Below, one piece after another: positions 26,336 through 35,412 of a DNA stretch of 64,000 nt. Both the position numbers and the translations under genes were made by a program. Position 1 is the first letter of the stretch. Each line of letters begins with the position of its first letter. Below the pieces are notes generated by a model. The model was not told where the DNA came from. It saw only the letters and a list, made by a program, of their open reading frames with translations, and made no database searches. This DNA is from PALSA-188 sp963720075 (GTDB taxonomy: Bacteria > Acidobacteriota > Terriglobia > Terriglobales > Acidobacteriaceae): contig CAVREG010000007.1 in assembly GCA_963720075.1 (NCBI GenBank), positions 1-64,000 of the forward strand. The letters are read 5' to 3'.

Positions 26336-27685
26336 ATGTCTCAGTTCCTCATTGCCGCAATCGCTTTCATAGCCATCCTTGGATTCATGATTCTGATTCA
26401 TGAATTTGGCCATTATGCGACAGCGAAACTGCTGGGCGTTCGAGTGGAACAATTCGCCATTGGTTTCGGCAAAAAGCTGGTTGGGTTTCGCAAAGGTGAG
26501 ACCGAATATCGCATCAACGTCTTGCCGCTGGGTGGTTATGTAAAGATGAGCGGCGAGAATCCCATGGATGCGCGCAGCGGCGATCCTGGAGAGTTCTTAT
26601 CTCATCCTCGCTGGCATCGCTTCATTATTGCGATCGCGGGACCCACCATGAACATCGTGTTCGCTATCGGATTGCTCACGGTGGTCTATATGGTGCATTT
26701 TGAGAAGCAGGTTTATCTGGATAAGCCGGCAGTCGTCTCTTCGATTAAGCCTGACTCCCCCGCTGCCAAAATCGGAGTCGAGCCCGGCGACCGCATTACA
26801 CGTATTGACGGGATTGATAATCCGACCTGGGAGCAGGTTTCCTTTAAGGAAATGCTTAACCCGAACCAGGCCTTGAATATCACCATTCAGCGCGGAAGCC
26901 AGTCGTTCGACAAGACGGTCGTACCTGATTTGCAAATATCCCATGACGGATATGGGTCGGCTGGATGGTATCCCGACGAGCCAGTAATTGTCGGCGACCT
27001 CGAATCTGATATGCCCGCGGCGAAGGCTGGAATTAAGGAAGGCGACAAGATAATCGCCATGGATGGAAAGCCGGTGCCCTCGATAGAAGCCATGATCGAG
27101 AGCATGCAGCAGTCGAAAGATAGACCTGTCGAGCTCACTGCGCTTCGGGATGGTCGGACGCTGAACTTTAAAGTTCAACCGGTTTTGGCTAACACCGAGG
27201 ATCCGAGCCAGCAACGGTATCGCATTGGTTTCAAAGACAAGCCGGAGACGAAAGTGGAGAAGCTGCCCTTCATACAGGCTTTCGACCAGTCGTTGCAGGA
27301 AAATAAAACGTATGCTGTTCTGATTCTTCAACTGGTACAGAAACTTGTTCAGCACAAAGTTTCGATCAAGGCGTTTTCGGGTCCGATTGGAATTGCCCAG
27401 GATGCGGGCGAAGCCGCGCAGGAAAAAGGCTGGACTCCGCTGATGGGCCTAACTTCTGGCATCAGTCTCAATCTCGGTATTCTCAATTTGCTGCCAATCC
27501 CAATTCTCGATGGCGGCGTGATCCTGCTGCTGCTGGTCGAAACCCTGATTGGCCGCGACATCAGCCTTCAAATCAAAGAGCGTATCTATCAAGTCGCATT
27601 TGTATTCCTGGTGCTGTTCACAGTGGTCGTAATTTATAACGACATCGTGAAGATGATGCCGGGCTTTGCGCAGCGATTGCAGTAG
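26336..27685 (+). CDS. rseP: RIP metalloprotease RseP (site-2 protease)
   Basis: Intramembrane zinc protease that cuts anti-sigma factors and remnant signal peptides. The zinc motif HEFGH is at 22-26 in the first membrane helix, with the partner motif LNLLPIPILDGG near residue 385. Two PDZ domains lie between (near 130-200 and 215-290, with VSSIKPDSPAAKIGVEPGDRI and MPAAKAGIKEGDKI). The 449-residue length is usual. It starts 10 bases after dxr. Confidence 0.95.
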   Translation: MSQFLIAAIAFIAILGFMILIHEFGHYATAKLLGVRVEQFAIGFGKKLVGFRKGETEYRINVLPLGGYVKMSGENPMDARSGDPGEFLSHPRWHRFIIAIAGPTMNIVFAIGLLTVVYMVHFEKQVYLDKPAVVSSIKPDSPAAKIGVEPGDRITRIDGIDNPTWEQVSFKEMLNPNQALNITIQRGSQSFDKTVVPDLQISHDGYGSAGWYPDEPVIVGDLESDMPAAKAGIKEGDKIIAMDGKPVPSIEAMIESMQQSKDRPVELTALRDGRTLNFKVQPVLANTEDPSQQRYRIGFKDKPETKVEKLPFIQAFDQSLQENKTYAVLILQLVQKLVQHKVSIKAFSGPIGIAQDAGEAAQEKGWTPLMGLTSGISLNLGILNLLPIPILDGGVILLLLVETLIGRDISLQIKERIYQVAFVFLVLFTVVVIYNDIVKMMPGFAQRLQ

Positions 27686-27720
27686 CTGGCTGACCGCGAT
27701 TCACACACCGACATATAGCC

Positions 27721-27738
27721 GGACGGGCGAGGACGTCC
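27721..27738. repeat. Dispersed GGACG...CGTCC palindrome
   Basis: GGACGGGCGAGGACGTCCGT in the rseP-ispG gap is a member of the ACGGGCG-aggg-CGCCCGT family also found at 29040 and 39869. Confidence 0.6.
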
Positions 27739-27791
27739 GTCGCTCCATTGCACCCCGCCCTTTTGTTCACATGCTAAAATAGAGCTTCCCG

Positions 27792-29030
27792 ATGGCTGAC
27801 ATTCAACGCAGGAAAACTGTAACGGCCTCGATTAATGGCGTTCGCGTCGGCAGCGATGCATCGGTTGTGGTGCAATCCATGACCAATACTGACACCGCCG
27901 ATGTTGCTTCAACAGTTCAACAAGTTGCGGCGTTGGCGAGGGCTGGCTCTGAACTCGTACGAGTAACCGTCAACAACGATGACGCTGCGGCGGCTGTTGC
28001 GCCTATCGTCGAGCAACTTGACCGTCAAGGTGTGCGAGTTCCCATCATTGGCGACTTTCATTACAACGGGCATTTGCTGCTTAAGAAGTATGCTGAATGC
28101 GCGCGCGCTCTTGCGAAGTATCGAATCAATCCCGGCAACGTAGGAATCGGGCGCAAGGATGATGCAAACTTCCGCACCATGATCGAAGTCGCGGCGGAGA
28201 ACCAGAAGCCGGTCCGCATTGGCGTAAATTGGGGATCGCTCGATCAGGCGCTGCTCACTCGCATGATGGACGAGAATTCGCGATTGCCCGAGCCGCAAGG
28301 GGCTCGCGAAGTCACGATGGAAGCGATGGTGGTAAGTGCGCTGAACTCAGCCGCGCTGGCCGAGAAGTACGGATTACGTCCTGATCAGATTATTCTGAGC
28401 GCCAAGGTGAGTGGCGTGCAGGATCTGATTGATGTTTACAGATCGCTGGCCTCGCGCTGTAATTATCCGCTGCATCTCGGATTGACGGAAGCCGGAATGG
28501 GGGCGAAAGGGATCGTTGCTTCAAGTGCCGCGCTCGGAGTTTTGCTGCAAGAAGGAATTGGAGATACGATTCGCGTCTCACTGACGCCAGCGCCGGGTGG
28601 TGATCGAAGCGAAGAAGTACGAGTGGCGCAGCAGATTCTGCAATCGTTAGGGATACGTAGTTTTACCCCGCAGGTGACGGCTTGTCCCGGATGCGGCCGC
28701 ACTACCAGCACGTTCTTCCAGGAGATGGCAGAGCGAATTCAAACTTATCTACTCGAACAAATGCCCGTATGGAAAGAAAATTACACAGGCGTAGAAGAAA
28801 TGAAAGTCGCGGTAATGGGTTGCGTCGTCAATGGCCCGGGCGAATCGAAGCACGCCAGTTTAGGCATTTCGCTGCCGGGAACATTCGAAGAGCCGAAAGC
28901 TCCCGTTTATGTTGATGGACGACTGTTCACGACGTTGAAAGGCGACCGAATCGTCGCGGAATTCATTCAGATTCTCGATGACTACGTTCAGTCGCACTAT
29001 GCGGCACGGGAAGCGGTCGCCGTTCAGTAG
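27792..29030 (+). CDS. ispG: 4-hydroxy-3-methylbut-2-en-1-yl diphosphate synthase
   Basis: Iron-sulfur enzyme of the methylerythritol phosphate pathway. The protein has 412 residues. The N-terminal TIM barrel has VVVQSMTNTDTADV and INPGNVGIG. The 4Fe-4S cysteines lie in TACPGCGRT (about 298 and 301) and VMGCVVNGPGES (about 344). A possible -10 (TAAAAT, 27775-27780) ends 11 bases before the ATG, so it may have its own promoter besides read-through from rseP. Confidence 0.96.
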   Translation: MADIQRRKTVTASINGVRVGSDASVVVQSMTNTDTADVASTVQQVAALARAGSELVRVTVNNDDAAAAVAPIVEQLDRQGVRVPIIGDFHYNGHLLLKKYAECARALAKYRINPGNVGIGRKDDANFRTMIEVAAENQKPVRIGVNWGSLDQALLTRMMDENSRLPEPQGAREVTMEAMVVSALNSAALAEKYGLRPDQIILSAKVSGVQDLIDVYRSLASRCNYPLHLGLTEAGMGAKGIVASSAALGVLLQEGIGDTIRVSLTPAPGGDRSEEVRVAQQILQSLGIRSFTPQVTACPGCGRTTSTFFQEMAERIQTYLLEQMPVWKENYTGVEEMKVAVMGCVVNGPGESKHASLGISLPGTFEEPKAPVYVDGRLFTTLKGDRIVAEFIQILDDYVQSHYAAREAVAVQ

Positions 29031-29039
29031 GTCTGCTTG

Positions 29040-29057
29040 ACGGGCGAGGGCGCCCGT
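29040..29057. repeat. Dispersed palindrome after ispG
   Basis: Perfect ACGGGCG-aggg-CGCCCGT (arms 29040-29046 and 29051-29057), ten bases after the ispG stop. Confidence 0.7.
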
Positions 29058-29072
29058 GACGCCACAAGCCCC

Positions 29073-29135
29073 CTTTTTGTCATCCTGAGCGCCTGTTCTT
29101 CTTCGTTAGCGAAGAAGAACCAACTCGAAGGACCC
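29073..29135 (+). repeat. Inverted-repeat arm A flanking the DUF72 cassette
   Basis: 64-bp element from CTTTTTGTCATCC to TCGAAGGACCCC with an internal hairpin TTCTTCTTCG/CGAAGAAGAA. The near-identical copy at 30521-30584 is in the opposite orientation (four mismatches in about 64 bases). Confidence 0.8.
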
Positions 29136-29190
29136 CCTACTTCTATCTTTGACCCCTAGTTTGTTTCTATCTTCGACATCTCAGACCCGG

Positions 29191-29307
29191 TCACGCCGCT
29201 AATTTAAGCAAGCCCACGGCTACGGTCAGCCACAGCGCGAATCCTGCAACATTCAATGCAATCCGCCATCTCCAACTGTCAATTATGAAATTGTATTTTG
29301 CGTCCAT
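29191..29307 (-). CDS. 38-residue single-span membrane peptide (small ORF)
   Basis: Unrecognised small ORF. The ATG at 29307 is preceded by AGAGGAGA, an excellent ribosome site about seven bases away. The peptide begins MDAKYNFIIDSWRWR and continues with one hydrophobic segment of about 20 residues (IALNVAGFALWLTVAVGLL), ending KLAA. A charged head before one helix is the layout of small regulatory membrane peptides. It lies between the two inverted-repeat arms and upstream of nothing else on its strand before ispG. No homologue is known to me. Confidence 0.6.
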   Translation of the reverse strand: MDAKYNFIIDSWRWRIALNVAGFALWLTVAVGLLKLAA

Positions 29308-29418
29308 GACTTTCTCCTCTGCTCTCTCATTTGACGAAACCCGCGGTCAAACGTTAGTAGAGATACGCGCCACTATCGCGAATGTTCCATGAGAATTGTT
29401 TCAGTAATGTGAATTTCG

Positions 29419-30408
29419 TTACGCGAGGAGTGGCAAGTCAGCGCCGGATGCGGCATCTGGGAGAGGATCGGCAATACCCTTCAACTCAGGATAATGCGTC
29501 AGTAATGTTTGGGGTGCCCTGACACGTTGACCTGTCAACATGTGTTTCAGTTGTAGCGCGTTCACGCCGGCTTTGGCTTCGAAGTGATTGTTGGCAACGA
29601 CATAGGTTACTTCCGCTTTCTTTGCGATGCGCTCTATCTTTTCCTTCCATCCGGACAGTTCAGGTTCGATGTATAGATAGTTGTATCGGTCGTCGCGCTT
29701 TTCGGATTCGAACCATTGGTCGTAGTTTCGTCCGTGCATGCGAACATATCCAACCGACGAAGTTACGTGCTCGGTCGGCTCCAAAGATCTTCCGATCAAA
29801 GGTTGATCAATGTTGCAGAAGGCGACATTATTTTGTGTGAAGGAGGCGAGGGTTTCGGGATTGTCCCAACTCGAATGTCTTACTTCCAACACTCGCGGAT
29901 ACTCAATGAATTGTCGAAGCAGCACTTCAACGTACTCACGATTGAGCGAAGTGTTCTTGAATGAGATTGGAAATTGAATCAGAAGCGCGCCGAATTTCCC
30001 GGTGGACGCCAAAGCTTCCAATCCCTCGCGGGCCAGTTTCTCATCATCGTCATTGGGCCTGATGCTGGCGGCGGATGTCGGCTCCATCACGGCCAGCGGA
30101 GAATGTGTGAACGAGCGATGCAGCTTGGCGGTGAATACAAAATTCGGATTCGATGACACCCGACGCGCCCATAGCTTTGCGAGCTCGGGCTTAATGTGTC
30201 CGTAGAATGACGTATTGATTTCGACCATATCGAAGCATTGCGCAAGATATTCCAGCGGATGCTCCTTGCGCCGCTGCATTCCGGGCGGGTAGAAAATGCC
30301 GTCCCAGTCTTTGTAAGACCAGCCGGCGGTGCCGACGCGGGTTTGAGGAGCTTTCTCCATGTTCCTGGGAAATTCGAGGTTAGCACAATCAGCATCTTGC
30401 CCACTCAT
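29419..30408 (-). CDS. DUF72 (YecE-like) family protein
   Basis: 329 residues from the ATG at 30408. A second ATG at 30360 (MEKAPQTRVGTAGWSY) is also possible. The family signature VGTAGWSYKDWDGIFYPP opens the TIM-barrel-like domain, followed by DMVEINTSFYGH, FTAKLHRSFTH, LIQFPISFKN, VLEVRHSSW, YVRMHGR and VVANNHFEAKAGVNALQL. The function is unknown. Some relatives lie near nucleic-acid or cofactor genes. Here it stands alone, bracketed by 64-bp inverted repeats. Confidence 0.88.
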   Translation of the reverse strand: MSGQDADCANLEFPRNMEKAPQTRVGTAGWSYKDWDGIFYPPGMQRRKEHPLEYLAQCFDMVEINTSFYGHIKPELAKLWARRVSSNPNFVFTAKLHRSFTHSPLAVMEPTSAASIRPNDDDEKLAREGLEALASTGKFGALLIQFPISFKNTSLNREYVEVLLRQFIEYPRVLEVRHSSWDNPETLASFTQNNVAFCNIDQPLIGRSLEPTEHVTSSVGYVRMHGRNYDQWFESEKRDDRYNYLYIEPELSGWKEKIERIAKKAEVTYVVANNHFEAKAGVNALQLKHMLTGQRVRAPQTLLTHYPELKGIADPLPDAASGADLPLLA

Positions 30409-30520
30409 GGCGGGCCGATGTCACATTCGTTGTTGTCATGTTGGGCGCGGCTGAGCTGCCGCTCGCGGAAGTTCAGCAAGTCGAAACACCCATACGAACT
30501 TCACGCCGATTGTTGGTAGA

Positions 30521-30584
30521 GGGATCCTTCGACTTGGTTCTTCTTCGCAAGCGAAGAAGAACAGGCGCTCAGGATGACAAAAAG
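30521..30584 (-). repeat. Inverted-repeat arm B flanking the DUF72 cassette
   Basis: Reverse-complement copy of 29073-29135, differing at about four positions (two in the hairpin loop). The pair brackets about 1.4 kb holding the 38-residue ORF and the DUF72 gene. Confidence 0.8.
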
Positions 30585-30607
30585 TCAGTTGAGAGTCGAG
30601 GCGCGGC

Positions 30608-31465
30608 TCAGTAGAAGATCAACGCCACCCAGTACGCGCCATTAGGATAGGTGGTAGTTTTCGCGTAGCAAGTTCCTTTTGCGAACCCGCTCACCGTACG
30701 ATCGGAGATGATCTTTGAAATTCCGGATGGAAGATTGTCGGGCTGCATTGCGGTGTATCGCATGATGTAGCGGCCTTGCGGGGATGGGGTTTTCAGGGAA
30801 TCGGCCTCAGCCATCGCACATGCGGTTGATTTTGCCGCTGCGGCGTCTATTTGCCGCAATTGCGGGAGACGCGCTTCGGAGCGCATGCGGTTTATGCCAC
30901 CGGCAATGGCCTCTTCCGCCTGCTTGTCAGAAAATGACGGCAAGCTGTGCGCGAAATCTTGTACTACATAAAGCCTTGGGCCGCTTTGGACGATTGCAAA
31001 TCCTGCCACATTGTAATCCGCGCTCAATAGGTTTGCGCGGTGCTCGGGAGAATGCATCAGGCTGTCCGCCGCTTGCTCTACGCTTCCGGCAAACGCTACA
31101 TTTTCGCCCGCGACATCTAAATGCAACTTCGTGTCAGCGGCTAATCGTTGAGGCAGTGCAGGCTCGCCGGCTAGCTGGTGCGAAAGTTGCTGTTGTTCTG
31201 CCATAGCAGCGGCATGAGCGCGAGCTGCTTTGGTTAAACCCTCTTCTGCTTGCAAGGGCGAAAGTCCGGCCTCGATTCGCGCCTGGTTCGCCAGATCAAA
31301 AAGCTTTCGCTCTGCGTCGGATCCAAAGGGGAAAGAGTTCGCCCCGGATGGAAACTGATGGAGCGACACGCTGGTTACTGTGGCTGGCTTTGGCGGCGGG
31401 TTTTGAGCCACGCCAGCACCTGCAACCAACACAATGCCTAGCCAAATTATGATCATCCGAGACAT
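30608..31465 (-). CDS. Secreted CAP-domain protein
   Basis: 285 residues. The signal peptide (MSRMIIIWLGIVLVAGAGVAQ) is followed by a Pro-rich stretch and a CAP/SCP domain (about 50-165) with LFDLANQARIEAGLSPLQ, the first His in AARAHAAAMAEQQQLSHQL, GENVAFAG and HSPEHRANLLSADYNVAGFAIV. A C-terminal part (about 185-285) is less conserved. Bacterial CAP proteins are extracellular, with roles ranging from proteolysis to lipid binding. The specific activity is unknown. Confidence 0.85.
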   Translation of the reverse strand: MSRMIIIWLGIVLVAGAGVAQNPPPKPATVTSVSLHQFPSGANSFPFGSDAERKLFDLANQARIEAGLSPLQAEEGLTKAARAHAAAMAEQQQLSHQLAGEPALPQRLAADTKLHLDVAGENVAFAGSVEQAADSLMHSPEHRANLLSADYNVAGFAIVQSGPRLYVVQDFAHSLPSFSDKQAEEAIAGGINRMRSEARLPQLRQIDAAAAKSTACAMAEADSLKTPSPQGRYIMRYTAMQPDNLPSGISKIISDRTVSGFAKGTCYAKTTTYPNGAYWVALIFY

Positions 31466-31555
31466 GGTTTTTGCCCACGCTCAGAATCGGGAGATACAAC
31501 TTATTACTTTGTTCCTAGGACGATACGCTCTAGAATTCAGGCACGCATCATTACA

Positions 31556-32884
31556 ATGGAGACATTACTGCTCGGCTTTCTTCTCGTTTCAAACCTAGTA
31601 CTTTTGGTGCTTGCGGTGTTGTTATATCAGCGGTTTGCCAAGTCCAGCGGGCATTCTGAGGCATTGATGCAGCTTGCCCGCCAGGCTGAGTCTCTTCATC
31701 AGACGTTGTCGAAGCAGTTCGCTGCGTCAACCGCCGATATGGCCATGCGGTTGGAGCAGACTAAGGGCGACCTTCGCCAGCAGGTTGCGGATCGTTTGGG
31801 GGACGGCTTTTCTTCGATCCGGAGTGGGGTTGAAGAACAGATGAAGGCTGGACGTCACGAGCAAGCGGGAAGGCTTGCCGAGGCCCGTACGGAACTAACC
31901 TCGTCGCTGGCCTTGACAACCTCGCAGCTCAAATCCGACTTCGACAATCTCACTCAAAAGACAATGCAGAGCCTGGATTCGATTCGCGACCGCGTGGACG
32001 CAAAGCTGCTTGCAATCACCGATCAGGTGCAGCAAAAGCTGGACCAAAATATTAAAGAGGGCTTCGCTCAATTTGAAAAAGTCCAGCAACATCTTAAAGC
32101 CGCTGAGGAACAACTGCGCGAAGTCGGAGCCCTTGGGCACTCCATCAACGATTTAAATAATTTGCTGAAGTTGCCTCATCTTCGCGGGACATTCGGGGAA
32201 GCAAGCCTGGAACGTCTTCTCGCAGACTTTCTACCGGCGCACATGTTTGAAATGCAATGCACGGTGAACGGCGGCGGACGCGTTGACGCCATGATTCAGT
32301 TCCCAGACCGCCGGCTGCCTATTGATGCGAAGTTTCCCCGTGAACAAGTGCTGGCGCTTTTTGAAAGCAACGTCGAAGCCGAGATCGAGCTTGCGCGCCA
32401 CGAATTCGTGCGAGTCATGAAGACAGAAGCAAAGCGGATCAAGGCATACATTCAGCCGGAACATGGGACAACAGAAATCGCGCTCATGTATCTGCCGAGC
32501 GAAACCCTCTACATGGAAGCTGTGCGGAATCGCGAACTTGCCGATTGGCTCAATCAACAGCACGTGTTTCCAGTTTCACCAAATACTTTGTTGATGACCT
32601 TGCAGACAATTGCTCTCGTCCACAAATGGTATGAAGTTGCGAGCCGCTTCGAGAAGAGCCGAGTGGAGTTGGCCAAAGCACAAAAATCGTTCGACCACTT
32701 CCAGGGTCAATTCGAGAACGTCGGCAAGAGCTTAAACAAGGCGCAGGACGCGTTTGAAACAGCGCAGAGACATTTGAAGACTTATCGCGGGCGAGTGACC
32801 GTCCTCAGTGGACAAGAGCAATTAGAGCTTGACCCAAAGAACGAAGATGCCACTCTGCCACTAACAGACAAGGCTAGTGCGTGA
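31556..32884 (+). CDS. rmuC: DNA recombination protein RmuC
   Basis: 442 residues. An N-terminal membrane anchor (about 3-26) is followed by a long coiled coil (about 35-200) and the RmuC domain (about 205-400), with the family stretches LRGTFGEASLERLLAD, FPDRRLPIDAKFPRE and FPVSPNTLLMTLQTI. RmuC limits inversions at short inverted repeats, probably as a membrane-tethered nuclease. That is notable beside the nearby inverted-repeat pair, though any link is speculation. Confidence 0.93.
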   Translation: METLLLGFLLVSNLVLLVLAVLLYQRFAKSSGHSEALMQLARQAESLHQTLSKQFAASTADMAMRLEQTKGDLRQQVADRLGDGFSSIRSGVEEQMKAGRHEQAGRLAEARTELTSSLALTTSQLKSDFDNLTQKTMQSLDSIRDRVDAKLLAITDQVQQKLDQNIKEGFAQFEKVQQHLKAAEEQLREVGALGHSINDLNNLLKLPHLRGTFGEASLERLLADFLPAHMFEMQCTVNGGGRVDAMIQFPDRRLPIDAKFPREQVLALFESNVEAEIELARHEFVRVMKTEAKRIKAYIQPEHGTTEIALMYLPSETLYMEAVRNRELADWLNQQHVFPVSPNTLLMTLQTIALVHKWYEVASRFEKSRVELAKAQKSFDHFQGQFENVGKSLNKAQDAFETAQRHLKTYRGRVTVLSGQEQLELDPKNEDATLPLTDKASA

Positions 32885-32929
32885 GCGCCGATGCACCGGC
32901 GATATTCTTGAATTTCAACCTCAGACAGC

Positions 32930-33370
32930 TTACATCTTGCTCATCGTGAATGTGCCTGACCCGGTGCATCCGGTTCCGGTTAAAGTCCAATTGCCGGTGA
33001 TCTGGTTATTCGTCACCGCTCCGTTGAGGGTAAGGGTGTTTCCACTTGGCGTTGCTGATTGAATTGTCATGCCAAATGTGCCAGTCACGTTACCGTTGAA
33101 ATCGCCGGCGAGCCCAAACGATCCGGTTTCCGTACCTGACGTTCCAAAGCACGAGTCCTCAGTAGTGAACGTCAGATTCACGATATTCACGTTACTTCCA
33201 CTGCTCTGGGCAAAAGAAGTCGTAAATGCGAAAGCCGGACCAGTGTTGTTTGTCGGGTCAGTTAATTGTGCGGTCCAATTTCCGTTGATGTTTCCTGAAT
33301 TGCTTGAATTACCGCATCCAATCAGCATGAACCCGAGCGATATGACTAACAAAATTCCGAATTTCTTCAT
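32930..33370 (-). CDS. Small lipoprotein, Gly/Thr/Asn-rich
   Basis: 146 residues. The lipobox LIGC is at about 17-20 after a hydrophobic signal (KKFGILLVISLGFM). The mature part is rich in Gly, Asn, Ser and Thr with repeated NGNWTAQL, NGNVTGTFG and ITGNWTLTGTG patterns, predicting a small beta-structure on the outer or inner membrane. No function is known. Such proteins are common in Acidobacteria. Confidence 0.7.
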   Translation of the reverse strand: MKKFGILLVISLGFMLIGCGNSSNSGNINGNWTAQLTDPTNNTGPAFAFTTSFAQSSGSNVNIVNLTFTTEDSCFGTSGTETGSFGLAGDFNGNVTGTFGMTIQSATPSGNTLTLNGAVTNNQITGNWTLTGTGCTGSGTFTMSKM

Positions 33371-33477
33371 AGGGTCTCCTCCGAATCAAACCTGGTAACA
33401 ATGGCGATAAGTAAAGATGCCGATCTGAGGCGAGCGGATGTAAGGCAGACAGCAAGCCTGGGGCCAGCAAGCATGGG

Positions 33478-33503
33478 AAAAAGCCTCTGGATTGGCCAGA
33501 GGC
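33478..33503 (-). terminator. Intrinsic terminator of the small exported protein
   Basis: On the minus strand GCCTCTGG-ccaat-CCAGAGGC (33503-33483) is followed by TTTTT (33482-33478), about 20 bases after the stop at 33523. Confidence 0.7.
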
Positions 33504-33522
33504 TCCTGGTAGGGATTTCATC

Positions 33523-33870
33523 TTACTGTGTACTTCCGTTGTGCTTATCGCGATAAATTTTTCGCGAGACTCTGTTTTGTTGACGATTCACTCGCGCCTT
33601 TTCCGCGCCAGTCAGTTTGCCACCATTAGCGGCACGGTCATTGTGGATCTCATGGTTGATGCGAGCGTCTTTCGATTCCAGATTTGCGGTTTCGCGTGGC
33701 GTGAGCTGACCACTTTTCACGCCTTGCGCAATGCGGTCCTGCTGATTTTCAGCGCGCTTTCCCACCTCACTCTTTGGCTGTGGGTCAGTCTGCGCGAGTG
33801 CCGGCAAAGCCAATGCAGCCAGTGTCATTCCAAAAAACAAGGCTCTGAAATAAGTTTTCATATTGTTCAA
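33523..33870 (-). CDS. Small exported basic protein, hypothetical
   Basis: 115 residues. The signal peptide is MNNMKTYFRALFFGMTLAALALPALAQ. The mature part is helical and charged: KRAENQQDRIAQGVKSGQLT, then NLESKDARINHEIHNDRAAN, GGKLTGAEKARVNRQQNRVSRKIYRDKHN. Similar Gln/Asn/Arg-rich proteins occur in many acidobacterial and proteobacterial genomes without assigned function. A terminator follows. Confidence 0.75.
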   Translation of the reverse strand: MNNMKTYFRALFFGMTLAALALPALAQTDPQPKSEVGKRAENQQDRIAQGVKSGQLTPRETANLESKDARINHEIHNDRAANGGKLTGAEKARVNRQQNRVSRKIYRDKHNGSTQ

Positions 33871-34073
33871 CGCCTCCCGGTAATAACGTCAGCCGTAATA
33901 GCTAGCGTGGCTGCTTGTCGTCTGAACCCATGCTGGGGAGGAATGTTGCGGTTCGACCCTGCAGCGTTGGAGGTATGGGCGACGTTTTGAAAGGGCAATG
34001 GGACCAATATGTTACGTAGGATTTACAGCCTGGGCTATTCAGCTTAGCCGAAGGCACGCGAGAGACGAACAGA

Positions 34074-34931
34074 TCACAAGCCCGCCTCGATACGGGATCG
34101 GGGATCAAGAACATCGCGGAGCGCATCGCCGATAAAATTAAAAGACAAGACTGCGAGCATGACTGCCAGGGCAGGAAAAATTACCAGATGCGGGCTGTCA
34201 AACAGGTGCGCCCGGCCGTCATTTAACATTGCTCCCCAGCTCGCGGTTGGCGGAGGAACGCCGAGACCAAGAAAACTCATCGTGGCTTCCGCAAGAATTG
34301 CGCCGGCCATGCCGATCGCCGCCTGCACCACGATCGGCTGAATAATATTGGGGAGAATATGACGAACGATCACACGCAGGTCGGTCGCTCCGAGCGCTTT
34401 TGCCGCTTCGACAAATTCGCGCTCGCGCACGGCCAGCACTTGAGCGCGTACCAGCCGCGCGTAGCCCACCCATCCGCCGAGAGAGAGCGCCAATATCAGA
34501 TTGAAGATCCCGGGTCCGCGAAATGCGACGAAAGCGATTGCGAGCAGGATCCCGGGAAACGACAAAAATGCATTCATCACCAGGACGTTCACGAAGCGGT
34601 CAATGCCGCCTCCGTAATATCCGGCGATTGACCCGACGATCAATCCGAGAGTTAGTGATGCTGCGACCACGCAGGTCCCGACAAGCATAGAAATCCGCGA
34701 TCCGTAAATCAGGCGCGAGAGAATGTCACGGCCCAGTTCGTCGGTGCCGCACCAATGACCGGGCGACGGAGCGGACAGTCGCGCTGGCAAATCTATGTGC
34801 GCAGGATTTTGAGGGGCAAGCCAGGGAGCGAACACGGCAGAGAAGGTGAAGATCGTTACGAGGACGATTCCGATGACGGCCAGGATGTTGTGGCGGGCGA
34901 CACGCTGGAAAGAAATTGCGGCAGTGGACAT
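34074..34931 (-). CDS. ABC transporter permease, DppC type
   Basis: Inner-membrane subunit of a peptide/nickel-class importer, 285 residues with about six membrane segments. The OppC N-terminal part opens the protein. The EAA loop contacting the ATPase is EFVEAAKALGATDLRVIVRHILPN. SWGAMLNDGR and the C-terminal INFNFIGDALRDVLDPR-like end (FNFIGDALRDVLDPRSR) are typical of DppC. The DppB partner lies about 820 bases upstream, separated by a toxin-antitoxin-like module. No binding protein or ATPase gene is present nearby. Confidence 0.9.
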   Translation of the reverse strand: MSTAAISFQRVARHNILAVIGIVLVTIFTFSAVFAPWLAPQNPAHIDLPARLSAPSPGHWCGTDELGRDILSRLIYGSRISMLVGTCVVAASLTLGLIVGSIAGYYGGGIDRFVNVLVMNAFLSFPGILLAIAFVAFRGPGIFNLILALSLGGWVGYARLVRAQVLAVREREFVEAAKALGATDLRVIVRHILPNIIQPIVVQAAIGMAGAILAEATMSFLGLGVPPPTASWGAMLNDGRAHLFDSPHLVIFPALAVMLAVLSFNFIGDALRDVLDPRSRIEAGL

Positions 34932-35163
34932 GGTGAAGTCTGGGCAGTCTCAAAATCTCTACGATTAAACGACCATATCACTATCCGTGCTCGGCGAATC
35001 GGAGCTTCCCTGCGTTTCTTTTCATCAAACTTTTGAAACGTTTCAGCGCGGCGGCTTCCCTGATCGCCACATGACCCGCCTTATTCTGAAATTTCGCCCT
35101 CAGGGGCTTTACCGCCTTCCCCACTAACCGATTATCCGTCCTGATAAACCTGATAACCGCACC

Positions 35164-35412
35164 TTAAACCTTTTCGCCCTTTGCGATTTGGCCTGGAAGA
35201 AGAAACGTTTTCGGATACTTGTCATCGCCGCAGAGTTTGAATGAGCCGAAACCCTTGTACCACGGCCCTGCGGGGACATTCGGCTTAGTCTCAGGCCAAA
35301 TCCGGAGTTGATTGAGGTCATCAAGGCTGATGCCGCGGTCGCGCATGCGCTCGATCAGATGGTCGCGGATAGCTACTGGAATGCGCGGCCAGCTCTCGAT
35401 CTGGGGCATCAC
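35164..35412 (-). CDS. Small protein coupled to an RHH antitoxin, putative toxin
   Basis: 82 residues, unrecognised fold. IPVAIRDHLIERMRDRGISL is helical; WPETKPNVPAGPWYKGFGSFK and KLCGDDKYPKTFLLPGQ look like beta strands. The start (35412) overlaps the stop of the upstream RHH gene as ATGA, the arrangement of type II toxin-antitoxin pairs, and the basic small size fits a toxin. There is no direct evidence of toxicity. It could instead be a partner without toxic activity. Confidence 0.6.
   Translation of the reverse strand: MMPQIESWPRIPVAIRDHLIERMRDRGISLDDLNQLRIWPETKPNVPAGPWYKGFGSFKLCGDDKYPKTFLLPGQIAKGEKV

Noticed and set aside
33069..33398. 109-codon plus-strand ORF opposite the small lipoprotein
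   Set aside because: Val/Pro-rich shadow of the lipoprotein gene, which has a lipobox and signal on the other strand.
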